IMG/VR virus record: IMGVR_UViG_3300021404_000028
Span: 1-36,822 of that record
Length of the DNA: 36,822 nucleotides
Source of the DNA: a virus
Direction: 5' to 3' (one strand)
The notes beneath the pieces are model-generated. The model made no database searches. It had not been told where the DNA came from and saw only the letters and a list, made by a program, of their open reading frames with translations. The translations under genes were made by a program, and so were the position numbers. This document shows, one piece after another, positions 15,381 to 21,849 of this stretch (position 1 is the stretch's first letter; each line of letters opens with the position of its first letter).

Positions 15381-15883
15381 GCTGTATTACCCAATTATTA
15401 AAATTAAAAGGCGACAAGGAAATTTTACCCATTCACAAAGAGTGCGTGATTGAAGGAGGAGGGGTTTACAAAGACCGTGAATTTTTAATTACCTTTACTT
15501 CGCACGGAACTCGCTGCGGTTACGTTGCTTTAACTCCCGAGGAAACACAGAAATTTAACGAAGAACGAGCAGGAGAATATAGCTACTATCCTGATTTAGA
15601 ATGCCATGGAGGCGTAACCTTTTATGGGGAAGATCACGGAGCTAAAAACTTACTCCCTGTTCATTGCAATGATGCTTGGGTTGGATTTGATTGCGCTCAT
15701 TCTGGTGATGGCCATGACCGAGAATTAACCAAAAAATATTTTGGCAAAGAAATTTTTAGTGAAGAATTTTTTAAAAGCATGGAGCAATTAAGAATGTGGG
15801 GCGAAGTAACTCACCGAACTTTTGATTATGTGGAAGCTGAATGCAAATCAATTATAGACCAGCTTTTTGAGAAAGCAGCATGA
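15377..15883 (+). CDS. Conserved phage/prophage protein with HGG and GFDCAH motifs (unknown function)
   Basis: 168 residues, ATGA overlap with the previous gene. Landmarks: FTSHGTRCGYVALTPEE (40-56), ECHGGVTFYG (75-84), and WVGFDCAHSGDG (101-112). I recall this pattern (R-C-G-Y-V, then H-G-G-x-T-F, then GFDCAHxGD) from uncharacterised proteins of phages and prophages. The invariant His, Cys and Asp suggest a metal-binding or catalytic site, not a structural one. No reaction can be assigned. Confidence 0.7.
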   Translation: MSCITQLLKLKGDKEILPIHKECVIEGGGVYKDREFLITFTSHGTRCGYVALTPEETQKFNEERAGEYSYYPDLECHGGVTFYGEDHGAKNLLPVHCNDAWVGFDCAHSGDGHDRELTKKYFGKEIFSEEFFKSMEQLRMWGEVTHRTFDYVEAECKSIIDQLFEKAA

Positions 15884-16347
15884 GCCTCAAAGAATCCTGC
15901 TATAAAATCTACAAACAAGGCCGTGATATGGTGGAGCAATTCAGAGGCGTAGACTTGCAGCCTGAGGTAAGAGAATTTGTAGATACTCAAGAGAGGATAG
16001 CCGAAAGCTATGATCGAAGAAATAAAAATTTTTATTACCGCTGGCTTAATGAAACTTATTTGTTGTTTCGGTTTCATAAAGGTGGCCTTGATGAGTCTAT
16101 GGAAACTATTCAGATTATAGAAACATTTGAACAATTAGTGTCAATTGTTGCCAAGTATTGGGATTCCATATTCACTCAGATAACCATTGAGCCTTATTCA
16201 TACGATGACCGCATAAAATGGGAAACTCAAATCGTTATGATTCATGTTAAGGACAAGAAATACCCAGTGGGCTACTTAAATCGAGAACCTAATAAAGAGT
16301 TTTGGAATATAACACAACAGGGAGAAGTAAATGAAGTTGAAGCATAA
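15880..16347 (+). CDS. Early protein (unknown)
   Basis: 155 residues, ATGA overlap with the previous gene and a 17-base overlap with the SPFH gene. The N-terminal half is helical and charged (REFVDTQERIAESYDRR), the C-terminal half beta-type with aromatic residues. There is no membrane segment. It is directly coupled to the SPFH protein, which may hint at a shared process, but no family is recognised. Confidence 0.55.
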   Translation: MSLKESCYKIYKQGRDMVEQFRGVDLQPEVREFVDTQERIAESYDRRNKNFYYRWLNETYLLFRFHKGGLDESMETIQIIETFEQLVSIVAKYWDSIFTQITIEPYSYDDRIKWETQIVMIHVKDKKYPVGYLNREPNKEFWNITQQGEVNEVEA

Positions 16348-17215
16348 AGTTCAAGCAGGGCTACTTGGTGGCGTAGTTTTAATAGGTGGGAGTAACATAG
16401 CCGCTAATTTAACCAGGGTTCCAGCTGGCTACAGAGGGGTAATCGTAAACCTCTATGGCTCAGACAAAGGGGTTTCCGAGCAATCAGCAGGGGTAGGGCG
16501 CTATTATCTAGGCTGGAATAAAGAAATGTACCTATTCCCAACCTTCCTGCAAAACCGCTCCTGGAATGGCGAGCAAGCAATCACAATGCAGACCTCAGAA
16601 GGACTTACCATCACTACTGACGCGGGTATTACCTACCAAATCGAGCCTGATAATATTGTCAAAGTTTTTACTAAATATCGCTTAGGAATTGAGGAAATCA
16701 CCAATACTTTCTTACACAATATGGTGCGTGATGCTATGAACGAGGTTGCAAGCCAAATGACTGTAGACCAAATTTACGGACTTAAAAAAGAGGAATTCAT
16801 TACCTCAGTCAACAAGATTGTGATTAAAGAAGCTGCGGAAAATGGAATTAATGTTGATAAAATTTACCTTATCGGTAGCTTTGTATTACCTCCCTCAGTC
16901 ATGAACTCCATTAACACTAAAATTGAGGCCTCCCAAAATGCCGTTAAAGTTGAAAATGAAATCGCTACGAGTCGCGCCGAAGCTCAAAAAACCATCGTTG
17001 AAGCCAAAGCCAGAGGACAGCAACAAATCATTGCAGCAGAAGCCAACGCCAAGCAAATTACCTTGAATGCTGAGTCTCAAGCTAAGGCAAATAAAATCCT
17101 TGCTGCGAGCCTCACGCCTGAGTTTGTGCAATACCAAGCCATTCTCAAATGGGATGGTCAATTGCCTAAAACAAACGCCTCAACCGCGGTTCCATTTATT
17201 AACATAGGGAAATAA
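16331..17215 (+). CDS. SPFH/prohibitin (band 7) membrane protein
   Basis: 294 residues, CAGGGAG site 6 bases before ATG 16331. An N-terminal membrane anchor (about 7-25, VQAGLLGGVVLIGGSNIAA) is followed by RVPAGYRGVIVNLYG (29-43), the classic start of SPFH domains. The domain runs to about 195 (TTDAGITYQIE and LKKEEFITSVNKIVI are typical), then a coiled coil rich in Ala, Glu and Lys (AEAQKTIVEAKARGQQQIIA) and a hydrophobic C-terminal part. This is the HflC/prohibitin layout. Bacterial relatives form membrane rings that control the FtsH protease. In this early operon it may alter the host membrane or FtsH activity; that is inference. Confidence 0.9.
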   Translation: MKLKHKVQAGLLGGVVLIGGSNIAANLTRVPAGYRGVIVNLYGSDKGVSEQSAGVGRYYLGWNKEMYLFPTFLQNRSWNGEQAITMQTSEGLTITTDAGITYQIEPDNIVKVFTKYRLGIEEITNTFLHNMVRDAMNEVASQMTVDQIYGLKKEEFITSVNKIVIKEAAENGINVDKIYLIGSFVLPPSVMNSINTKIEASQNAVKVENEIATSRAEAQKTIVEAKARGQQQIIAAEANAKQITLNAESQAKANKILAASLTPEFVQYQAILKWDGQLPKTNASTAVPFINIGK

Positions 17216-17217
17216 AA

Positions 17218-17445
17218 ATGAGACACGTTTTTCAAGGGATAGGAATTCTGATTTTTTTATTAATTACTACAGGGATTATTTTGCCTTGGGTTATAAGCAA
17301 TTTCATTCTGCCATTATGGATGATTCTTGTTACCCTGGGCGTGCTAATTGGAATTTGGTTAATGGTGCTTGAGATACCAGCACGGAAGTTTATTTTATTG
17401 CTAAAGAAACAAATTAAGGAAGTACAGAATGAACAAAGTAATTGA
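17218..17445 (+). CDS. Small two-span membrane protein
   Basis: 75 residues, starting 2 bases after the SPFH stop. Two strong hydrophobic segments: GIGILIFLLITTGIILPWVI (7-26) and WMILVTLGVLIGIWLMVLEI (34-53), then a basic tail, so both ends face the cytoplasm by the positive-inside rule. Holin-like in size and topology, but its place in the early operon next to SPFH argues for a partner of that protein. Overlaps the next gene by 17 bases. Confidence 0.65.
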   Translation: MRHVFQGIGILIFLLITTGIILPWVISNFILPLWMILVTLGVLIGIWLMVLEIPARKFILLLKKQIKEVQNEQSN

Positions 17446-17617
17446 GTTTCCAGAGAAGAAAGAGGAGATAAATTTAATAGTTCCTGCACAGGATTTTGAG
17501 CATATCATTAAACTTTTGGTCAGAAATTCCTATAACTCTGGCGTGAGTAGAGGCTGCTTTATTGGCTTTGTAATTGCCAGTGTTGTAAATTTGTTTGTGA
17601 TGTATCTCTTGAAATAG
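17429..17617 (+). CDS. Small tail-anchored membrane protein
   Basis: 62 residues, AAGGAAG upstream of ATG 17429. The N-terminal 40 residues are soluble and charged. The C-terminal segment GCFIGFVIASVVNLFVMYLL (42-61) is a single membrane span ending in Lys, as in tail-anchored proteins. Third member of the membrane group after SPFH and the two-span protein. No family recognised. Confidence 0.6.
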   Translation: MNKVIEFPEKKEEINLIVPAQDFEHIIKLLVRNSYNSGVSRGCFIGFVIASVVNLFVMYLLK

Positions 17618-17643
17618 GAGCAGTAACCAGCAAAGGAGATTTA

Positions 17644-17832
17644 ATGTATATCGATATTTATGCTAAATCCGTGCAGCTGTTAGAGCGCGTTGCTAACTCG
17701 GTTCATGACCGAGACCCAAAGAACCCCAACATGCTTACTTTTAGCATTAAAGAAATACACATTGTTGAAGAATGGATGAGGGAATTAATTAATGAGGTAG
17801 AGCAAGAGGAAGTAAATCAATTTGAAATTTGA
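17644..17832 (+). CDS. Small helical protein (unknown)
   Basis: 62 residues, CAAAGGAG before ATG 17644. Helix-rich and acidic at the end (EEWMRELINEVEQEEVNQFE). No membrane segment or known motif. Last gene of the rightward early operon, immediately before the terminator at 17837. Confidence 0.55.
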   Translation: MYIDIYAKSVQLLERVANSVHDRDPKNPNMLTFSIKEIHIVEEWMRELINEVEQEEVNQFEI

Positions 17833-17836
17833 ATTG

Positions 17837-17871
17837 AAAGCCCGAAAGTGGAGACACCAACGGGCTTTTTC
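17837..17871 (+). terminator. Rho-independent terminator of the rightward early operon
   Basis: AAAGCCCG (17837-17844) pairs with CGGGCTTT (17861-17868), GTG/CAC extends the inner stem, and the T run starts within the 3' arm. It separates the early block from the replication block; read-through or antitermination would control the latter. Confidence 0.82.
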
Positions 17872-17935
17872 GTATCTACAACTCATCAAGGGAATTTTAA
17901 TCATGAATAATAACCAACTACAGGAATAATATATC

Positions 17936-18193
17936 ATGGATTTTGACGATATAAAACACGAACATAAATTAGTAACAATGTTTGATAATACTGCCATAGA
18001 TGCCATTAAAGACCCCGAAGCTTTAGGCGTGTATACTTATATGAAAATGCTTTTAGATGAGGGAATTACCAAAGGTATGGTCATTTTCCCAATGATTGAA
18101 AAGCAATTTAATATGCCTGAAAAAGAGGTTTTTAGGTTAGTAAAGTACTTAAACAAATTAGGTTTTATGATGATGAGTAAAGAAGAAATTTAG
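17936..18193 (+). CDS. Winged-helix-like small protein (possible regulator or replication accessory)
   Basis: 85 residues, CAGGAAT site before ATG 17936. DPEALGVYTYMKMLLDEGIT (26-45) is followed by MIEKQFNMPEKEVFRLVKYL and NKLGFM, the layout of winged-helix domains at the N terminus of phage replication initiators. The stand-alone domain precedes the initiator gene by about 125 bases. It may regulate or assist initiation. The match is by pattern only. Confidence 0.6.
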   Translation: MDFDDIKHEHKLVTMFDNTAIDAIKDPEALGVYTYMKMLLDEGITKGMVIFPMIEKQFNMPEKEVFRLVKYLNKLGFMMMSKEEI

Positions 18194-18263
18194 GGCCATC
18201 CTAGCCCTTAGCCCGACATGTTACAAGCAAGCGGGTGATACATCCCTACAACTGTACTTTTCA

Positions 18264-18308
18264 ACGGGTACACAACATTAACGGGTCTACGCCAGACCAT
18301 TAACGGAG
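18264..18308 (+). promoter_or_regulatory. Leader hairpin and ACGGGT repeats before the initiator gene
   Basis: ACGGGT occurs at 18264 and 18281, with ACGGAG at 18303. GGTCT (18284-18288) and AGACC (18294-18298) form a small hairpin with loop ACGCC just before the ribosome-binding site. It may control initiator translation. Confidence 0.3.
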
Positions 18309-18318
18309 TAAGTATACC

Positions 18319-19266
18319 ATGCTAACACTCGATGACAAATGCTATAATACAGAAAATTTAACTCAAGATTCCAGAAAACATTCTTTTAGCGTATCAATAG
18401 CTATAGATTATTCGCCAGTCATGGCCATTTGGCTTGATTATCTTGAAAATCGAATAGAAAACAATCTTTCCCTAGAAAAACATATTCATGACGGCCTGTG
18501 CTGGATTTACGACACCCTAGATGCGCTGTGCCTAAAATTCCCATATTTTAGCAGACGACAAATTGAGAGAATGATTAATAACTCAGTTCAAGAAGGTTTG
18601 GTCGTTAAGGGTAACTATAACCACACTACATATGACCGTACTGTATGGTATGCCTTGACACCTAAAGCCTACTTCTATTTTCAGCACCTAATTACCGCAA
18701 AAAACTTAAAAACCCTGTATCTATCCATTTCACCAAACGGTGATATGGATTTCACCGAATGGAGAAATGGATTTCACCAAACGGTGACAACTATACCTAT
18801 TACAGATCCTATTCCAGATCCTATTAAGAGAGAGGGCGAAAAAACGCCTCCCTCACAAAATGTGAAAAAATTCCCAAACTCAAAAGAAAGAACAGAAAAA
18901 GCAGTTTATGAAGCGGAAGAGCTTAGGAAATTCTTTGACACCAAATTCGCGGGCTTGAATATTACCTACGATGATTTATTTAAGGCGTGCCAAGAGCACT
19001 ACGAAGCTAAAAGGCAATGGGTTACATTCAAGAAGTGGAAAGAGTGGCTAGAAAGAGAGAGGCTTGATTCTTACAAAGCTGCAAAAGGAAGTAAGCCAGG
19101 AATCAAAAGCACAACCCAGGATTGCATTAACCAGGCTTTAATTCAAAGCGAGTTAGAGAAAATAAAATCCAACCCAAAACACAGCAGAGAGTTATTAGAC
19201 AAAGCGCTTTCCTACGAGCGAGATAGGGAGAAGCACCAAAAGGGCTACAAATCAGCTTATTTGTGA
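18319..19266 (+). CDS. Replication initiator (lambda O-like layout, internal origin)
   Basis: 315 residues, ACGGAG 10 bases upstream of ATG 18319. The N-terminal domain (about 20-130) has winged-helix features: FSVSIAIDYSPVMAIWLDYL, FSRRQIERMINNSVQEGLVV and YALTPKAYFYF. A Pro-rich linker (about 135-190, PITDPIPDPIKREGE) holds the iterons in its DNA. The C-terminal part is helical and charged, with TFKKWKEWLERERLDSYKA, typical of the helicase-loading end of O-type or DnaT-like proteins. It would bind the iterons and recruit the host replicative helicase. No ATPase or primase motif is present. Confidence 0.75.
   Translation: MLTLDDKCYNTENLTQDSRKHSFSVSIAIDYSPVMAIWLDYLENRIENNLSLEKHIHDGLCWIYDTLDALCLKFPYFSRRQIERMINNSVQEGLVVKGNYNHTTYDRTVWYALTPKAYFYFQHLITAKNLKTLYLSISPNGDMDFTEWRNGFHQTVTTIPITDPIPDPIKREGEKTPPSQNVKKFPNSKERTEKAVYEAEELRKFFDTKFAGLNITYDDLFKACQEHYEAKRQWVTFKKWKEWLERERLDSYKAAKGSKPGIKSTTQDCINQALIQSELEKIKSNPKHSRELLDKALSYERDREKHQKGYKSAYL
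18727..18787 (+). repeat. Three 22-bp-spaced iterons, probable replication origin
   Basis: ATTTCACCAAACGGTGA at 18727, a variant ATTTCACCGAATGGAGA at 18749 and an exact copy at 18771, each start 22 bases from the last (two helical turns). The exact copies contain TCACC-AAAC-GGTGA, a perfect dyad. Just downstream CAGATCCTATT is repeated at 18803 and 18815. Iterons inside the initiator gene are the lambda arrangement. Confidence 0.75.
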
Positions 19267-19273
19267 GTTGATT

Positions 19274-19504
19274 ATGCCCACTAAACAGGAATGCCAAAAG
19301 ATTCTATTTAAAATCGGCCTTGAGTTAGGTGTAAGCCCAAAATTGATTGCGACACGCCTTTTGAGCGAAGCCGATAAACAGGATATGATAAACGGAGACT
19401 TAACCACAGAAGCATTAATTGCCCATGTGAAGGTCTGGAAAGCAAACGGGATGGCCGATTATGCAAACGGCAATACCGAACCAATGACGGGATTTAAATA
19501 CTAA
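19274..19504 (+). CDS. Small conserved protein (unknown)
   Basis: 76 residues from ATG 19274; a TTG at 19268 is less likely. It lies 7 bases after the initiator gene. Motifs LGVSPKLIATRLLSEADKQD and IAHVKVWKANGMADYA look conserved in my memory of small phage proteins next to replication genes, but no function is known to me. No Cys or membrane span. The ribosome-binding site is weak, which suggests coupled translation. Confidence 0.6.
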   Translation: MPTKQECQKILFKIGLELGVSPKLIATRLLSEADKQDMINGDLTTEALIAHVKVWKANGMADYANGNTEPMTGFKY

Positions 19505-19519
19505 CTTAGGGATAAGAGA

Positions 19520-19720
19520 ATGCAAACTGGCACGGTAAAATGGTTTAATGAAGCGAAAGGGTATGGATTTATTGCATCTGATAACAAAGATTATTTTGTG
19601 TACTTCAGCGAGATTCAAGGAACGGGCTTTAAAACCCTGCGAGAAGGCCAAAAGGTGCAATTCACGGCTGGAACGTCACCTAAAGGCGCTTGTGCGAAGG
19701 AAGTAAGCGTTATTGCGTAG
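19520..19720 (+). CDS. Cold-shock domain protein (CspA family)
   Basis: 66 residues, the normal length of the family. Binds single-stranded RNA or DNA and melts RNA structure. [16 protein letters not shown] (3-18) contains RNP1, and YFVYFSEIQ (25-33) is RNP2; the usual VFVHFS His is replaced by Tyr here, keeping an aromatic stacking surface. [12 protein letters not shown] is the usual C-terminal strand. The gene ends the replication block, and its last 11 bases overlap a leftward gene end to end. Confidence 0.95.
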   Translation: MQTGTVKWFNEAKGYGFIASDNKDYFVYFSEIQGTGFKTLREGQKVQFTAGTSPKGACAKEVSVIA

Positions 19721-19934
19721 TTTCAGGATAAAATAAACTTTGTACATCTTTTGTAAGCTTATTGAATAAATCGGTAAGCTTGCCTCTCATCTCCTCATCA
19801 CTTCCCCGCAATATTTCTGCTATGCCTCCGTGGGCGATTCCCAACACTATCGACACGTTTTCTAACAGCTTCATTCTAGCCTCTAGTTCTTCAATTATTT
19901 TTTGGTCTTCAATTATTCTTTGTTCTAGATTCAT
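19710..19934 (-). CDS. Small coiled-coil protein (unknown)
   Basis: 74 residues, ATGA overlap with the upstream gene. Residues 2-28 form a heptad helix ([20 protein letters not shown]), followed by [17 protein letters not shown] and a charged helix. Its stop overlaps the cold-shock gene end by 11 bases. Last gene of the second leftward operon. Function unknown. Confidence 0.55.
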   Translation of the reverse strand: MNLEQRIIEDQKIIEELEARMKLLENVSIVLGIAHGGIAEILRGSDEEMRGKLTDLFNKLTKDVQSLFYPETTQ

Positions 19935-20257
19935 TCCGTAACCCTCTTAGTTTGTACGTCAAATTCCTCATGCGGAAAATCAGTTTCTAAGACTCTGATG
20001 TGGTCATTTGCTTTGGTTTGATTTAGAAATACTGCCTCTATCTCATCCCAGTCATTCTCAATTTTTTTGGTGACTATCCATACCCTCATCTCTTTTTCTC
20101 CATTTTTTAATAAAACCATATGCCCTATGGCTGCATAAGTGGCTCTCATTTGTGAATTGAAATATTCAGTTCCGGCTAAAATAAGCCTGTAGCCGTTATA
20201 AATCTCATAACGCCACAGACCGCGCAATTCTTCTTTTACGACATAACGATACATCAT
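19931..20257 (-). CDS. Small alpha/beta protein (unknown)
   Basis: 108 residues; the first of two Met codons overlaps the upstream stop as ATGA. Mostly beta-type N-terminal half (YRYVVKEELRGLWRYEIYNG), a helix with RATYAAIGHMVLL, and an acidic C terminus. No known motif. Middle gene of the J-domain operon. Confidence 0.55.
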   Translation of the reverse strand: MMYRYVVKEELRGLWRYEIYNGYRLILAGTEYFNSQMRATYAAIGHMVLLKNGEKEMRVWIVTKKIENDWDEIEAVFLNQTKANDHIRVLETDFPHEEFDVQTKRVTE

Positions 20258-20541
20258 GCAGCCTCTAATTTTTCATAGAAACTGAGATACCTACGGCAAA
20301 AAGATGCTAAACTCTCAGCGGCGTAGGGGTGAATGCATTTTTCTATGATTGTAAAGCCCTCTTCGTTTTCTATCTCAAGGACGAACCCGAACTGCTTGTT
20401 TTTACCTAGCCATATCGAATGGTCATCACCCATCAACTCCGCTAAGGTTAAATCGTGTATAGTTCGCTCGGGGGATGTATTATCCACATCCTCCCAGGGA
20501 TTGCATACTTTTTCGTCAGTAATTCTGCATGGCATGTTCAT
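20254..20541 (-). CDS. Small acidic protein (unknown)
   Basis: 95 residues with CCAGGAGAG 7 bases before the ATG. The N-terminal part has a conserved-looking NPWEDVDNTSPERTIHDLTL, then LGKNKQFGFVLEIENEEGF and a helix near the end. No catalytic pattern. Lies between the J-domain gene and two further unknowns. Confidence 0.55.
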   Translation of the reverse strand: MNMPCRITDEKVCNPWEDVDNTSPERTIHDLTLAELMGDDHSIWLGKNKQFGFVLEIENEEGFTIIEKCIHPYAAESLASFCRRYLSFYEKLEAA

Positions 20542-20568
20542 TTTTAACTCTCCTGGTTGTAGGACTGC

Positions 20569-21057
20569 TTATGCAGCCCTCAGTTTATTACGCTCTTTCT
20601 CAGTTACCTTTTGACTTCCGTGTGCTGCTCTTATCTCATCCATTGAAAACTTCCCCCTCCCTCTTGATTTATAATCTGCTGGTCTGAAATACCAAAGTTT
20701 CTTTTTAGGCGCCCACATAAAACCCGCTTCTTTCAACCGCTCTTTGTGAGGTCTTGTATCTCCATGCAACCAAATCCAAGCCCCGCAAATCTCAATATCA
20801 AATCCTAGGCCCATAATAGCGTTTAGAGCTGCGTTAATGTCATCCCCGTACCTTTGGGTGCCCTCGGTGTCGATCGCCTCGCCTGTGCATTCCTGTAAAG
20901 CCTCATACGCTAAATTAACTAGCTTCATCATCTCTAAACCTGCTGGATTTCTATCTGGATGATATAAAGAACAGGCTTTTCTATAGGCAGCTTTTACAAT
21001 TTCTGGATTGTATTGGCCGGAAATTCCCAAAATTTTTATCGCGTCATTTATATTCAT
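20569..21057 (-). CDS. J-domain protein (DnaJ-like co-chaperone)
   Basis: 162 residues, AAGAGGA before ATG 21057. The N-terminal J domain (about 3-60) has the invariant HPD at residues 33-35 in SLYHPDRNPAGLEMM, which stimulates DnaK ATPase. No Gly/Phe or zinc-finger region follows. Instead the C-terminal part has CGAWIWLHGDTRPHKERLKE and WAPKKKLWYFRP, a separate conserved module that in other small phage J proteins also follows the J domain. It is the first gene of the second leftward operon. A likely role is to recruit host DnaK to a phage or host target; the target is unknown. Confidence 0.9.
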   Translation of the reverse strand: MNINDAIKILGISGQYNPEIVKAAYRKACSLYHPDRNPAGLEMMKLVNLAYEALQECTGEAIDTEGTQRYGDDINAALNAIMGLGFDIEICGAWIWLHGDTRPHKERLKEAGFMWAPKKKLWYFRPADYKSRGRGKFSMDEIRAAHGSQKVTEKERNKLRAA

Positions 21058-21092
21058 TGTGTCCTCTTGTTATTAATCTTGATAAGTTAATA

Positions 21093-21119
21093 GTAATATG
21101 GTCTGCCTGCCCATGTCAA
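21093..21119 (-). promoter_or_regulatory. Leftward promoter of the J-domain operon with shared operator
   Basis: On the minus strand TTGACA (21119-21114) is perfect; the -10 is TATTAC (15-base spacer) or TACTAT (18-base spacer). The spacer contains GGGCAGGCAGACCATA, which differs by one base from the element in the recE promoter P1. Confidence 0.75.
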
Positions 21120-21171
21120 CATTTATTTGAAAATAATTTATAATATTTATTTTTTGTTTTTTTTACTGATT

Positions 21172-21199
21172 TTGTGTAGTTCAACGCTTATGCTATCTT
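21172..21199 (+). promoter_or_regulatory. Possible late promoter for packaging and head genes
   Basis: TTGTGT (21172-21177), 16 bases, then TGCTATCTT with an extended -10 (TATCTT at 21194-21199). It precedes the terminase block after a very AT-rich stretch. The -35 is weak. Confidence 0.35.
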
Positions 21200-21234
21200 T
21201 AGTACAAGTGGTGCAAAGGATTTGCCCGCGAGTT

Positions 21235-21248
21235 ATTAATCGATTAAT
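21235..21248. promoter_or_regulatory. Perfect 14-bp palindrome ATTAATCGATTAAT
   Basis: A perfect palindrome without spacer lies between the possible promoter and the first late gene. Fully symmetric sites of this length are typical operators of small dimeric regulators. No second copy noticed elsewhere. Confidence 0.4.
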
Positions 21249-21271
21249 GACTATTACAAGGAGCGCTTATC

Positions 21272-21448
21272 ATGAGCGAAGTTAAAGACTATACCGAAGA
21301 GAAAGAAGATACCCATTACAATGGCGTGCCTTCTATGTACGGTAAGATGGTTAACGAACAAAACCGTCAACAACCCAAGTATTGCGAACCTGGCGAAGCT
21401 GGTGGCGGAATGCGTGGCGAGAAACGCAACGAGCAAGCAGGCCCATAA
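21272..21448 (+). CDS. 58-residue hydrophilic protein before terminase (unknown)
   Basis: ATG 21272 has AAGGAG (21258-21263) at 8-base spacing and the frame ends with TAA at 21448. Highly polar: EVKDYTEEKEDTHYNG, then MYGKMVNEQNRQQPKYCEPG and a Gly/Arg-rich end. Probably mostly unstructured. It starts the packaging operon, 26 bases before the small terminase. Function unknown; the strong ribosome-binding site supports translation. Confidence 0.6.
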   Translation: MSEVKDYTEEKEDTHYNGVPSMYGKMVNEQNRQQPKYCEPGEAGGGMRGEKRNEQAGP

Positions 21449-21474
21449 GTCTCACACTAGAAAAGGGTCTTGCT

Positions 21475-21849
21475 ATGGGAACACCCAATAAGTACAAAAA
21501 AGAGTATGTAAAAACGGCTGCTAAAATTCTTGCCGATGGTAAGAGCAAAGCAGCCGTTTGTGCTGCTCTTGATATCTCAAGGCGTACATTTTACGACTGG
21601 TGCGCAACTCACGAAGAATTTAACGATGCCGTAGATATAGGCATGCAAAAATGTCAAGCCATGTGGGAAGAAATAGGCGAGCACGGTATCAAAGGGAACT
21701 ATGACAAGTTTGGTGCCGCGCCTTGGATCTTTACCATGAAAAACAGATTCCGAGATGATTATACAGACGAAAAAGACGAGAAGGGCGAAAGCGCCGTATC
21801 AGTCTTAGAGAAGATTATAACGGGAGAAATAAAGGTAAAGAATGATTAA
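21475..21849 (+). CDS. terS: Terminase small subunit
   Basis: 124 residues. ATG 21475 with AAAAGGG upstream is chosen over an upstream in-frame ATG at 21382 that would overlap the preceding gene. Recognises the packaging site and recruits the large subunit. An N-terminal helix-turn-helix is clear: LADGKSKAAVCAALDISRRT and FYDWCATHEEF (about 20-50). The remainder is helical, with KNRFRDDYTDEKDEKGE near the end, followed by an acidic C terminus for contacting the motor. It overlaps the large subunit gene by 8 bases. Confidence 0.85.
   Translation: MGTPNKYKKEYVKTAAKILADGKSKAAVCAALDISRRTFYDWCATHEEFNDAVDIGMQKCQAMWEEIGEHGIKGNYDKFGAAPWIFTMKNRFRDDYTDEKDEKGESAVSVLEKIITGEIKVKND

Noticed and set aside
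17903-17929. 8-codon leader-like frame (MNNNQLQE) before the winged-helix gene
   Set aside because: Very short and without an attenuator hairpin; chance is likely although AAGGGA precedes it.
18727-18787. CRISPR-like short repeats
   Set aside because: Only three repeats with 5-base gaps, coding in frame, located in an initiator gene; the iteron reading is far better.
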